Shown in pieces: positions 1-5,793 of a DNA stretch of 15,943 nucleotides (the stretch's first letter is position 1; each line of letters starts with the position of its first letter). The DNA lies in contig JAHEOI010000156.1 in the NCBI GenBank assembly GCA_018610125.1, forward strand, positions 1 to 15,943, in the 5' to 3' direction. The translations under genes were made by a program, and so were the position numbers. The notes beneath the pieces were generated by a model. It did no database searches. It was given only the letters and a program-made list of their open reading frames with translations, and was not told the DNA's origin. Source of the DNA: Verrucomicrobiota bacterium. GTDB taxonomy: Bacteria > Verrucomicrobiota > Verrucomicrobiia > Limisphaerales > JAHEOI01.

Positions 1-446
1 ATGCCTCCGAGGGCGGCGCCGACGCCTATGCCAAAATCTGGCGAGCGGACAATCAAACCCCGGAGCCGGTCGAGTGGGCGAGCTGGGATTATGCCGGCAA
101 TCGATTCATGCGTCGCGGCTTAGCCGGTATTACGGCCGGCAGCCACGGGGCGCAGGCCGAATTCGAGATCGACTATTTCCTCTTGAAGGCACGTGGCTTG
201 CCTCTGACCGAGATCGCGCGGCAGCCGATGACTGCGCGTCAGCCGAGGTTGACCATCCCCACCTTGTCGGAAGAGGGGTGGCGATTCAAATTCGAAGGCA
301 TGATCAACGACACCTGGATCCTCCAGAAGTCTGCCGATTTGGGCGATTGGGTCGATGTCAAAACAATCGAGCCGAATGCCATGCCGGTCATCATCGAAAC
401 ATCGTTGCCGGTCTCGACTCAATTCTATCGGGTAAAGAAGGAATAG
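1..446 (+). CDS. Secreted LamG-like/Ig-like protein, C-terminal part (5' truncated)
   Basis: The reading frame is open from position 3 (positions 1-2 finish a preceding codon) to the TAG ending at 446, so this is the last ~147 residues of a longer protein. The segment IWRADNQTPEPVEW, then GLAGITAGSHGAQAEFEIDYFLLKARGLP, reads like the end of a concanavalin/LamG-like beta sandwich (…GxAGI…EFEVDYFLIKAEGLP…) common in planctomycetal and verrucomicrobial exported proteins. After a short linker comes a tail of about 55 residues with ILQKSADLGDW and a terminal FYRVKKE, matching the pattern in which large verrucomicrobial secreted proteins end with an Ig-like domain finishing in FYRV. It is probably extracellular or on the cell surface. 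Enzymatic or binding partners upstream are outside the window. An internal ATG at 108 is unlikely to be the true start because coding similarity extends upstream of it. Confidence 0.75.
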   Translation, partial: ASEGGADAYAKIWRADNQTPEPVEWASWDYAGNRFMRRGLAGITAGSHGAQAEFEIDYFLLKARGLPLTEIARQPMTARQPRLTIPTLSEEGWRFKFEGMINDTWILQKSADLGDWVDVKTIEPNAMPVIIETSLPVSTQFYRVKKE

Positions 447-531
447 CATCGGGGGCTTGAACGGGGAGACGGGGAGGGAGGCATAGGACGCGGTTGAACA
501 GAAGCGCGCAAAGGCAAACGAGAGGACTCTT

Positions 532-560
532 AACCGCAGATTACGCTGAATGCGCGGATA
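532..560. repeat. CGCAGATTACGC-type intergenic repeat
   Basis: The run reads AACCGCAGATTACGC followed by TGAATGCGCGGAT. It resembles a short imperfectly repetitive intergenic element (alternating CGCAGAT/CGCGGAT units) that I recall from several bacterial phyla, where it is often mis-called as coding. Only one copy is in the window, so its repetitive nature in this genome is inferred from memory of the motif and not shown here. Confidence 0.35.
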
Positions 561-580
561 TTGCCGGCACACATTGCCAA

Positions 581-668
581 GCTTTGAGCCCGTGCCCGTC
601 GGAAGCAAGCGCCTCAAGTTCCTTTTTTTTAATCAGGCGTTTGCTTCCGACGGGCACGGGCTCAAAGC
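581..668. repeat. Long inverted repeat, 34-bp arms, 20-nt T-rich loop
   Basis: The left arm (581-614, starting GCTTTGAGCCCGTGCC) and right arm (635-668, ending GGCACGGGCTCAAAGC) are reverse complements at 33 of 34 positions; the one difference would be a G·U pair in RNA. The loop 615-634 contains eight consecutive T (623-630). No T-tract follows either arm, so it is not a normal intrinsic terminator on either strand. A palindromic mobile-element relic (REP/MITE-like) or two head-to-head copies of a 34-bp repeat are more likely. No flanking target duplication is obvious. Confidence 0.85.
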
Positions 669-770
669 GCTTTCACCGGCCATGCGCTCCTCGTCCCATC
701 AATCCGTGGCTACATTGAATTGCCCGGTTGGGGCATTGTTCGAGAGCGCCAAAGGTGCGGGTCAACATAG

Positions 771-825
771 CCCAGGGTTCCACCCTGGGAACCGAAACGC
801 AGACGAGCTCAAGCCCTGTAAGGGC
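771..825. repeat. Double-hairpin intergenic repeat (CCCAGGG / GCCCT-AGGGC)
   Basis: The first hairpin is CCCAGGGT (771-778), loop TCC, ACCCTGGG (782-789), a perfect 8-bp stem. The second is GCCCT (813-817), loop GTA, AGGGC (821-825). The order 'ACATAGCCCAGGGTT… CCTGGG … AAGCCCTG…AGGGCGA' resembles a dispersed repeat family I recall from planctomycetal and verrucomicrobial genomes. A single copy occurs here. It lies directly upstream of the decayed gene at 867-1296, where it may mark a rearrangement end. Confidence 0.6.
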
Positions 826-842
826 GAGTCAGAGATGAGCAT

Positions 843-1329
843 TTTCCGAACGGTATTACGGCTAGCGTGACCTTCGTTCAAGGCAAGAAAAAGCTGGACC
901 GACTCAAAACGGCGACCGATCAGGACGGCGGATTTGAGAAGGAGTCTGAAATTGTGGTTGGGCGGTGGGGCAGGGTCGACGGAGTGGTCAAGAGCGGATC
1001 CAAACCGGTACCGCATGCCCGGTTAAAGGTCTCAACGCCCCCTTCGGAATATTGTGAAAGTGCTGGCGAGATTGAAACGGGTGCTGATGGGCGGTTCAGC
1101 CTCGAGAATATGCCGCCGGGAGAATCGAGTGCGATGAAAAGACTACAAGGTCAAATATGGAGTCAGCGGCATTCCGGCCATTTTCTTGATCCCTCCGGAA
1201 GGCAAAATCATCGCCAAGGGGATGCCGGGCCAAGGGATAGTACAGACCGTAGGCCGTTCCTCGAAGGGGGGAGGCGAAGACAGCTTTCCTTTTTGAAAGC
1301 CATCCCCTCCGAATTTCCGAACGGCATTA
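843..1329. repeat. 16-nt near-identical direct repeats flanking the pseudogene
   Basis: TTTCCGAACGGTATTA at 843-858 and TTTCCGAACGGCATTA at 1314-1329 differ at one base. Both lie in the same reading frame, giving FPNGI in each case, so they may derive from the linker between successive CarboxypepD_reg repeats and not from a transposon target duplication. They bracket the decayed gene. Confidence 0.5.
867..1296 (+). pseudogene. Decayed CarboxypepD_reg–thioredoxin-like gene
   Basis: Two recognisable pieces lie in different frames. From 867 (GTG) to about 1127 the frame encodes a CarboxypepD_reg/Ig-like repeat: WGRVDGVVKSGSKPVPHARL, then ETGADGRFSLENMPPGE. From 1138 to the TGA at 1294-1296, a different frame encodes KDYKVKYGVSGIPAIFLIPP followed by EGKIIAKGMPGQG, the cis-proline region and last strand of an AhpC/TlpA-type thioredoxin fold. 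Everything between, including the CXXC-bearing N-terminal half of the thioredoxin domain, is missing, and the second frame has a TGA at 1135-1137 at the junction. The first frame runs on to 1355 without further similarity. Planctomycetal and verrucomicrobial proteins often combine CarboxypepD_reg repeats with a C-terminal redoxin domain, so I read this as an internally deleted, out-of-frame remnant of such a gene. The original start is not identifiable. Confidence 0.7.
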
Positions 1330-1350
1330 TTCTTAAGGGCAGCAGCCTAG

Positions 1351-1374
1351 GATGAGGGAATGCCTTCCCTCATC
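1351..1374. other. Hairpin of 10-bp stem followed by CAT microsatellite
   Basis: GATGAGGGAA (1351-1360) and TTCCCTCATC (1365-1374) form a perfect 10-bp stem with a 4-nt TGCC loop, followed by ATCATC repeats. It lies after the last open frame of the pseudogene and could be a relic terminator, but there is no T-tract, so function is uncertain. The remainder of 1375-1555 shows no gene and no convincing promoter. Confidence 0.5.
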
Positions 1375-1555
1375 ATCATCATCAACATCGGCCAATGAGG
1401 ATTGATTTCGACGCTGATGTAAATGGGACCCAGACCTGAATCGAGCCAGAGAATTACCGCCAAAATGTCAGGACTGCCGATTGGCAAGCAGCCCTCGCGC
1501 TTGAATCATCACGGCTCGAACTAAGCCTGAACAATTACCTTGACCGGGGGGTGCC

Positions 1556-3610
1556 ATGCGGCAAGCCTTATGGAGGCATATGGCGGAGAGGAGGACCACA
1601 AGAGTCACAGAAAAGCGATCGGTACCTTGGAGCGCCGGCGTACCTTGGAGGCTCGTGGCGTGGAGGTGGGGCTGTTTATTGGCTTCAATGGCGGTATTGC
1701 CGGGCACTGGAGCCGGGGTTAGTGACCGGTTGCTTCGTGTCGAGGTAGTTGATCAGGAGGCTGGAAACCCGATCGAGAACGCTCAAGTACATGTGGAGTA
1801 TGTTGGGGGAACCGGTTCCGTCGAGCGGCATCTTACTGCGGATCGTGTTGGGAGGGTCGAAATCCCGAATTGCGTTCTCTATTGGGAGAGGTTGCGGATA
1901 TCGGTCTGGTCGAGTGAATTCGCTCCCAAAGTTAAGATGACGAATCGGGACAAGCTTCCCGACCGGATGACGTTTGAGCTGAAAGAAGGAGTGGCGGTCG
2001 GTGGAAGCGTCTTGGACCGACAGGGGGAGCCCGTTGGCGATGCAAGGGTCTATATCGAGCGCATTTCAGGAGGTAAGGGCAACGCAGGCTTTCCTAAAGG
2101 ACGACACTTTGAAAAGACCAATGCAGCGGGTCGCTGGACGTGCGGTCATATTCCGGAATCGTGGGAACGATTTCAGATTCGTGTCCTGCACCTACGCTAC
2201 GCCCCGAGGGTGATTGGAATCGGTGTTCCCGAAGGCAACCGGTTTGACAATGTTGTCGCGTCACGCGTGGCCTTGGAAAAGGGTATTGCTTGTATTCTTA
2301 ATCGGGGCTATTCGGTTCACGGGAAAGTTGTCGACGGTTCCGGAAAGCCGGTGGAAGGTGCCAAAGTGGCCGGAGCCGGCCACCCCGTATGGACGGCGGA
2401 AGATGGCCGCTTTAAAATCTCACATGTGCCTCAAGGGAAGCTGACTCTTTTGGTGACACGAGGTGGGTTTGAGCCATGGCGGCGAAGCATGACGGTTGGT
2501 CCGGATCTCGGTTTTTTAAAGGTGCAATTGAGACAAGCTCGACCGGTGACGGTCCGGGTAATCGATCAGAAGGAGAGACCAATCCCAAAGGCGACGGTCG
2601 CCGCAGTGGAAAGGGAGGGCACTGGGTTCCGTCAGGCGCGATGGCTTTCAAACGATCGGGGGGAGGTGGTGTGGGCATCGCCGCCTACAAGGGAGGTGCT
2701 GATATCGGTGCGGAAGTCGGGATATTATTCCGAGCGTGCACGGGTGGACCCAAAATCCAGCGGAGAGACTACAATAAGATTGAAGCCCCGATTGAAGATC
2801 CGCGGAAGTGTGACGGAGGCCGGTTCGAATGAGCCGATCGAGACGTTTCGAATCATTCCGGGACATCGACATGAGGACCACTTCCATTGGCATTACGAGT
2901 CGGCCAAGAGCGAGCGGGATGGGTGCTTTGAGATGTCATTCGTTGAACATGACCATCGTCATGGAATTCGGGTTGAAGCCGATAACTATTTCCCGACGAA
3001 CTTGCCGGCGTTTCCAAAGGGCGCCGGGAGCAAGCGGGTTGAAGTCCTTCTTACTCCCGGCAGTCCTTTTGAGGGACGGATTGAAAGCCCTTCCGGAGAA
3101 GCGGTTTCCGGTGCTCGCGTTGTCGTGCTGACCAAGTCCCAGGGGGCGCTCCTATCCGGTTTGAATTGGAAGGTGGCGAACGGACGGCGATTGACCTCAT
3201 CAACGTCGGAGGGAACATTCAAGCTTCCTCCCTTGCATGACGTCATCGGCTTGGCAGTTGTGCACGAGAAGGGCTATGCCGAGATTAGGCTGGATCAATT
3301 CCAAAAGAAGCGGTTGATCGGATTGAAGCGTTGGGGGGCGGTTTCCGGAAAGGTGGCGATCGAGCAGGACTCAAGCTCACAAAATCTTATTGCGATCAAG
3401 CGTGTTGGCGAAATGCCAGTGAGGCTGCACCGAAACCGTTGGACTAAACTGGCCCGACCCGATAAGAGCTTTCATTTTGGCAAAGTCCCACCCGGGAAGT
3501 ATCGAGTTGGCATGATGATCGACTCACGTTTGAGCCATCCCAAAGTGGTTCAGGTAGAGCCTGGGAGAGAGTGCGAGGTCATCCTCGGAAAACGCCAAGC
3601 TTCACCCTGA
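1556..3610 (+). CDS. Secreted multi-domain CarboxypepD_reg/Ig-like repeat protein
   Basis: 684 residues. A positively charged N-terminus and a hydrophobic stretch around residues 32-55 (LVAWRWGCLLASMAVLPGTGAG) indicate a signal peptide or membrane anchor. The rest is a string of about seven beta-sandwich repeats: ~59-140; 146-245 (GSVLDRQGEPVGDARVYI); 251-326 (GKVVDGSGKPVEGAKV … EDGRFKISHVPQG); 328-410; 414-500 (GSVTEAGSNEPIETFRIIPG); 503-590 (GRIESPSGEAVSGARVVV); 594-680 (ending FGKVPPGKYRV). The recurring G.V.d..G.PV.gA.V and DGrF....PpG signatures are those of CarboxypepD_reg domains, which are structural or binding modules, so no catalytic role is claimed. A cluster of eight histidines (437-469) is unusual. 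The start is uncertain: ATG 1556 follows a GGGGGG run; ATG 1580 follows GGAGG with only three bases between. It lies upstream of the blaI operon and shares two modules with the last gene of the window. Confidence 0.8.
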   Translation: MRQALWRHMAERRTTRVTEKRSVPWSAGVPWRLVAWRWGCLLASMAVLPGTGAGVSDRLLRVEVVDQEAGNPIENAQVHVEYVGGTGSVERHLTADRVGRVEIPNCVLYWERLRISVWSSEFAPKVKMTNRDKLPDRMTFELKEGVAVGGSVLDRQGEPVGDARVYIERISGGKGNAGFPKGRHFEKTNAAGRWTCGHIPESWERFQIRVLHLRYAPRVIGIGVPEGNRFDNVVASRVALEKGIACILNRGYSVHGKVVDGSGKPVEGAKVAGAGHPVWTAEDGRFKISHVPQGKLTLLVTRGGFEPWRRSMTVGPDLGFLKVQLRQARPVTVRVIDQKERPIPKATVAAVEREGTGFRQARWLSNDRGEVVWASPPTREVLISVRKSGYYSERARVDPKSSGETTIRLKPRLKIRGSVTEAGSNEPIETFRIIPGHRHEDHFHWHYESAKSERDGCFEMSFVEHDHRHGIRVEADNYFPTNLPAFPKGAGSKRVEVLLTPGSPFEGRIESPSGEAVSGARVVVLTKSQGALLSGLNWKVANGRRLTSSTSEGTFKLPPLHDVIGLAVVHEKGYAEIRLDQFQKKRLIGLKRWGAVSGKVAIEQDSSSQNLIAIKRVGEMPVRLHRNRWTKLARPDKSFHFGKVPPGKYRVGMMIDSRLSHPKVVQVEPGRECEVILGKRQASP

Positions 3611-3641
3611 ATTGGATCAGTCCCACCTCCGCTCTATTCTA

Positions 3642-3669
3642 CCGAGCACATCGGATAAATTTTTTTTTT
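3642..3669 (+). terminator. Possible weak intrinsic terminator or A/T tract
   Basis: A 4-bp stem CCGA/TCGG (3642-3645 and 3651-3654, 5-nt loop) is followed after five bases by ten T (3660-3669). The stem is too short for a confident terminator. The T-tract could equally act as an upstream A/T element of the blaI promoter. It is the only candidate separating the 684-residue gene from blaI. Confidence 0.25.
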
Positions 3670-3694
3670 GAATTCTTCCTTGCACTCCAACGCG

Positions 3695-3704
3695 TACAAT
3701 TGTA
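3695..3704. promoter_or_regulatory. Putative BlaI operator, TACA-AT-TGTA
   Basis: TACAATTGTA is a perfect 10-bp palindrome 10 bases before the blaI GTG start. Known BlaI/MecI operators contain TACA and TGTA half-sites separated by two bases, and this site has exactly that layout. Its first six bases, TACAAT, also match a -10 hexamer at 5 of 6 positions, so bound repressor would block polymerase. No well-spaced -35 was found: TTGAAT at 3668-3673 gives a 21-bp spacer, TTGCAC at 3680-3685 a 9-bp spacer. No second TACA-NN-TGTA site was noticed in the window. Confidence 0.65.
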
Positions 3705-3705
3705 A

Positions 3706-3712
3706 AAGGAGG
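3706..3712 (+). promoter_or_regulatory. blaI ribosome binding site AAGGAGG, tightly spaced
   Basis: AAGGAGG is a full Shine–Dalgarno match, but only two bases separate it from the in-frame GTG at 3715. The next in-frame start, ATG 3730, is 17 bases away, which is too far. The GTG is preferred despite the short spacing. Confidence 0.55.
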
Positions 3713-3714
3713 GT

Positions 3715-4131
3715 GTGTCCAAGAAGAAAATGCCAGGTTTAGGGGCTGCCGAGGCTGAGATCTTGCAAATTGTCTGGCAACTCGGTGAGGCGACGGTTCA
3801 AGAGATCCATGACGCATTGCCGGCCGAACGACAAATTGCTTTGGGGACGGTGCAAACGGTGCTCCGTCGGCTTCGCGAGAAAGGGTACGTACAGGCCGAG
3901 CTTCAGGGAAAGGCCTATGTGTTCTCCTCTGCGATGCAACCCGATCGCGTCATTTCAACCAAAGTAAGTGAGCTGATTAACCGTTTTTTTGGGGGCAAAG
4001 CATTACCCTTGGTGATGCATTTGGCAAAGAGCCGAAAGCTGACCGAGAGGGATATCAAACGCCTACGTCAGCTTTTAGACGAAGAGGAGAACGATTCGAG
4101 CTCCTCGAAAGAAAAGGACTCCGAAGAATAG
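3715..4131 (+). CDS. blaI: BlaI/MecI-family transcriptional repressor
   Basis: 138 residues, close to the usual 120-130 plus an acidic tail. Residues 8-70 form the winged-helix DNA-binding domain: GAAEAEILQIVWQLGEATVQEI, recognition-helix region LGTVQTVLRRLREKGYV (43-59), and the wing AELQGKAYVFSS. Residues 84-122 (VSELINRFFGGKALPLVMHL … LTERDIKRLRQLLDEEE) match the helical dimerisation/proteolysis domain of the family, whose members are inactivated by cleavage after a partner M56 peptidase senses a signal. The C-terminus is a Ser/Glu/Lys-rich tail. The gene is followed after a short gap by the M56 gene, the classic repressor–sensor pairing, and preceded by a BlaI-type palindrome, suggesting autorepression and control of the genes downstream. 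The regulated function here is probably not beta-lactam resistance, since no beta-lactamase or PBP is nearby. The exact cleavage site cannot be assigned. Confidence 0.9.
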   Translation: MSKKKMPGLGAAEAEILQIVWQLGEATVQEIHDALPAERQIALGTVQTVLRRLREKGYVQAELQGKAYVFSSAMQPDRVISTKVSELINRFFGGKALPLVMHLAKSRKLTERDIKRLRQLLDEEENDSSSSKEKDSEE

Positions 4132-4146
4132 CCAGTGAGGATGGAG

Positions 4147-5766
4147 ATGCCTATCGAAAGTGTCTTGGAATTTTTATGGGCTCAGAGCTGGCAAATCAGC
4201 TTTGCCGTCATTGGTGTCGGGGCTGTCTGTATCGCATTACGGCGGGCAAGTGCCCACTGGAGATACTTATTGTGGCTGGTGGTCCTGGTGAAGTGCCTGG
4301 TACCGCCGATTTGGTCCATCTCGCTTTTCGAAGTGCCTGAAACGTGGCGTGGTGTAGGAAGGCCGCCTATGAGCGCCACGGAGCCATCGGAGCGGGAAAC
4401 AACCGGCGGTGCTGTCATGACGGCAACAAAGCCAAATGTTGACCAATCGAGATCGGATGCCAAGGAGGTGGGGATTTTTGGAATGGCGACAACAGCCTCG
4501 CATTGGCAGGGCATGGCCCGAGCACTGGTGGTGCTTTGGGCGTTGGCAAGCGTAGGGTATCTCTTATGGGCGTTGGTCAAAGGTTGGCGGATTCAACGCG
4601 ACCTGACTGCCCATCGGACGTTTCCGGATCTGGAGCTGGAGTGCGAATTTGTCGAAATGGTACAGGCATTGGGAATCCGGTCCCGTCCCAGATTGTGCCT
4701 GATACGCGGAATTTCGCAGCCGTTTGTCTGGGGCGTGCTTCGGGGTTGCATTTACCTCCCCGAACGGTTCTCGCGTGAAGGGAGCTCGCGGGAGCGGAAG
4801 TTGATTCTGTGTCACGAGCTGGCGCACGTTCTCCGGTGGGATGCGATGCTGAACGTCCTTCAAATCATTGTGCAAGCCATCTTTATCTTCCATCCGTTCG
4901 TATGGTGGATGAACCGGCAGATTCGCCAAGAACGCGAGAAGTCATGCGATGAGATAGCCATCGCCGGTTTGAATGTCAGCCCACGCACGTATGCTTCGAC
5001 GATCATTGAACGGCTGGCAGCGTATTTCGAGCCGGCTGCTCCATCCTCCTCGTTGGCTGTTTCCGGGGAGTACAAAGAGATTGAGGATCGTGTCAAAACG
5101 ATCCTCTCGGAAAATCGGATTTTTCGGCGGCGTCCCTCCTGGTTGATGACGATCTCCTGCGTGATACTGGGTGCGCTTTGGATTCCGGCGGGGATGTCGC
5201 CGATATCAAACTTGGCAAAGGCCGAAACGGAAAGGAATCGAGCCACTTTCGTCGATCTGGCGCCCGAGGACGGTGTGACATTGTCGGAAGTGGGTATGGA
5301 CGGGGTTCCGAGTGGCGTTGTCACCATGGGGAGCGTTCCGTTTCGGTTGAGTGATCACGGGCTCGATTTGGGAGGCAATGAAGCTCAAGGGGGAATGGTG
5401 GTCTCACCGGAGAAGCCGTTTGCACGACTGCATCTGCTGCACGCCACTCTGGACGAGGCGGAAGAGACAAGCATCGTAGCGCGGATCGTGGTCCGGTATG
5501 CCGATGGAGCCAACCTGTCGTGGCCGATTCGATACGGAACCCACGTTCGGAAGTCCCGTTTTGCCGAGTTCCGTGCTGTCAGGGACGCCCACTCGTCAAT
5601 GGCATGGACGGGAACCACGCTGGCATCTCGAGCTCGAAACGAAGCCTTAAGGCTTTACCGGAGTAGCTGGAAAAATCCGCATCCCGATAAGGAGGTGGAT
5701 CTCGTTCGGATTGAAAACAGGGATAACCAATGTCGTGCATTGATCGTGGCCATGACGCTTGAATAA
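4147..5766 (+). CDS. M56 (BlaR1-type) membrane zinc metallopeptidase with novel C-terminal domain
   Basis: Likely the signal-transducing protease partner of BlaI. Residues are numbered from ATG 4147, chosen because GAGG (4137-4140) sits six bases upstream; GTG 4135 and ATG 4141 are alternatives. Membrane segments are at about 15-32, 40-60, 121-145 and 333-350. The cytoplasmic peptidase domain carries HELAH (223-227) and REKSCDE (263-269, Glu 264 probable third zinc ligand), followed by the FHPFVWWMNR region typical of M56. In BlaR1/MecR1 the exported C-terminus is a penicillin-binding sensor with SxxK; here it is an unrelated segment of about 180 residues (~365-539) with LHLLHATLDEAEE, VVRYADG, AWTGT and LRLYRSSWKNPHPDKEV. 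That pattern recurs in M56 proteins of planctomycetes and verrucomicrobia and resembles a beta-sandwich ligand-binding module (inference). A homologous domain forms the N-terminus of the last gene in the window. The gene lies in the blaI operon. Confidence 0.85.
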   Translation: MPIESVLEFLWAQSWQISFAVIGVGAVCIALRRASAHWRYLLWLVVLVKCLVPPIWSISLFEVPETWRGVGRPPMSATEPSERETTGGAVMTATKPNVDQSRSDAKEVGIFGMATTASHWQGMARALVVLWALASVGYLLWALVKGWRIQRDLTAHRTFPDLELECEFVEMVQALGIRSRPRLCLIRGISQPFVWGVLRGCIYLPERFSREGSSRERKLILCHELAHVLRWDAMLNVLQIIVQAIFIFHPFVWWMNRQIRQEREKSCDEIAIAGLNVSPRTYASTIIERLAAYFEPAAPSSSLAVSGEYKEIEDRVKTILSENRIFRRRPSWLMTISCVILGALWIPAGMSPISNLAKAETERNRATFVDLAPEDGVTLSEVGMDGVPSGVVTMGSVPFRLSDHGLDLGGNEAQGGMVVSPEKPFARLHLLHATLDEAEETSIVARIVVRYADGANLSWPIRYGTHVRKSRFAEFRAVRDAHSSMAWTGTTLASRARNEALRLYRSSWKNPHPDKEVDLVRIENRDNQCRALIVAMTLE

Positions 5767-5787
5767 TTCAACACTCAAAAAAGCACG

Positions 5788-5793
5788 TATAAT
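5788..5793 (+). promoter_or_regulatory. Possible internal -10 element TATAAT before moxR
   Basis: A perfect TATAAT sits in the 27-base gap between the M56 gene and the moxR gene. The only upstream -35 candidates are weak: TTCAAC (5767-5772) at 15 bp, TTGAAT (5759-5764) at 23 bp. If used, transcription would begin within a few bases of the moxR start codon, giving a nearly leaderless message. It may be chance. Confidence 0.3.

Larger units (their letters stand above)
447..866. other. Repeat-rich intergenic region without a gene
   Basis: No convincing coding sequence is seen on either strand. Open frames here exist only because of palindromic repeats; for example the same RRLLPTGTGSK peptide appears on both strands from the two arms of the inverted repeat. 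The region holds a tandem ACGGGGAG pair (461-476), a CGCAGATTACGC-type element (532-560), a 34-bp inverted repeat (581-668) and a double-hairpin element (771-825). No promoter or rho-independent terminator for the flanking genes could be recognised. Confidence 0.7.

Noticed and set aside
120..617. Open frame of 165 codons on the - strand
   Set aside because: It is antisense to the clearly coding end of the first gene and its N-terminus is made by the inverted-repeat arm; no family resemblance.
494..870. Forward open frames across the repeat region
   Set aside because: They translate the inverted repeat and double hairpin in arbitrary frames and share peptides with the opposite strand, as expected of palindromes and not of genes.
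1443..1547. Frame reading DWQAALALESSRLELSLNNYLD, reminiscent of an outer-membrane efflux helix
   Set aside because: Too short, has an in-frame TGA just upstream (1437-1439), and no second supporting segment; treated as chance or an unassignable relic.
1786..1798. GTACATGTG as a second BlaI-type operator
   Set aside because: Lacks the full TGTA half-site and lies inside coding sequence.
2476..2832. Overlapping forward open frame inside the 684-residue gene
   Set aside because: The host frame has strong repeat-domain signatures throughout; this frame is a low-complexity shadow.
4147..5766. Calling the M56 gene blaR1 and the locus a beta-lactam resistance operon
   Set aside because: The C-terminal penicillin-binding sensor is absent and no beta-lactamase or PBP gene is present.
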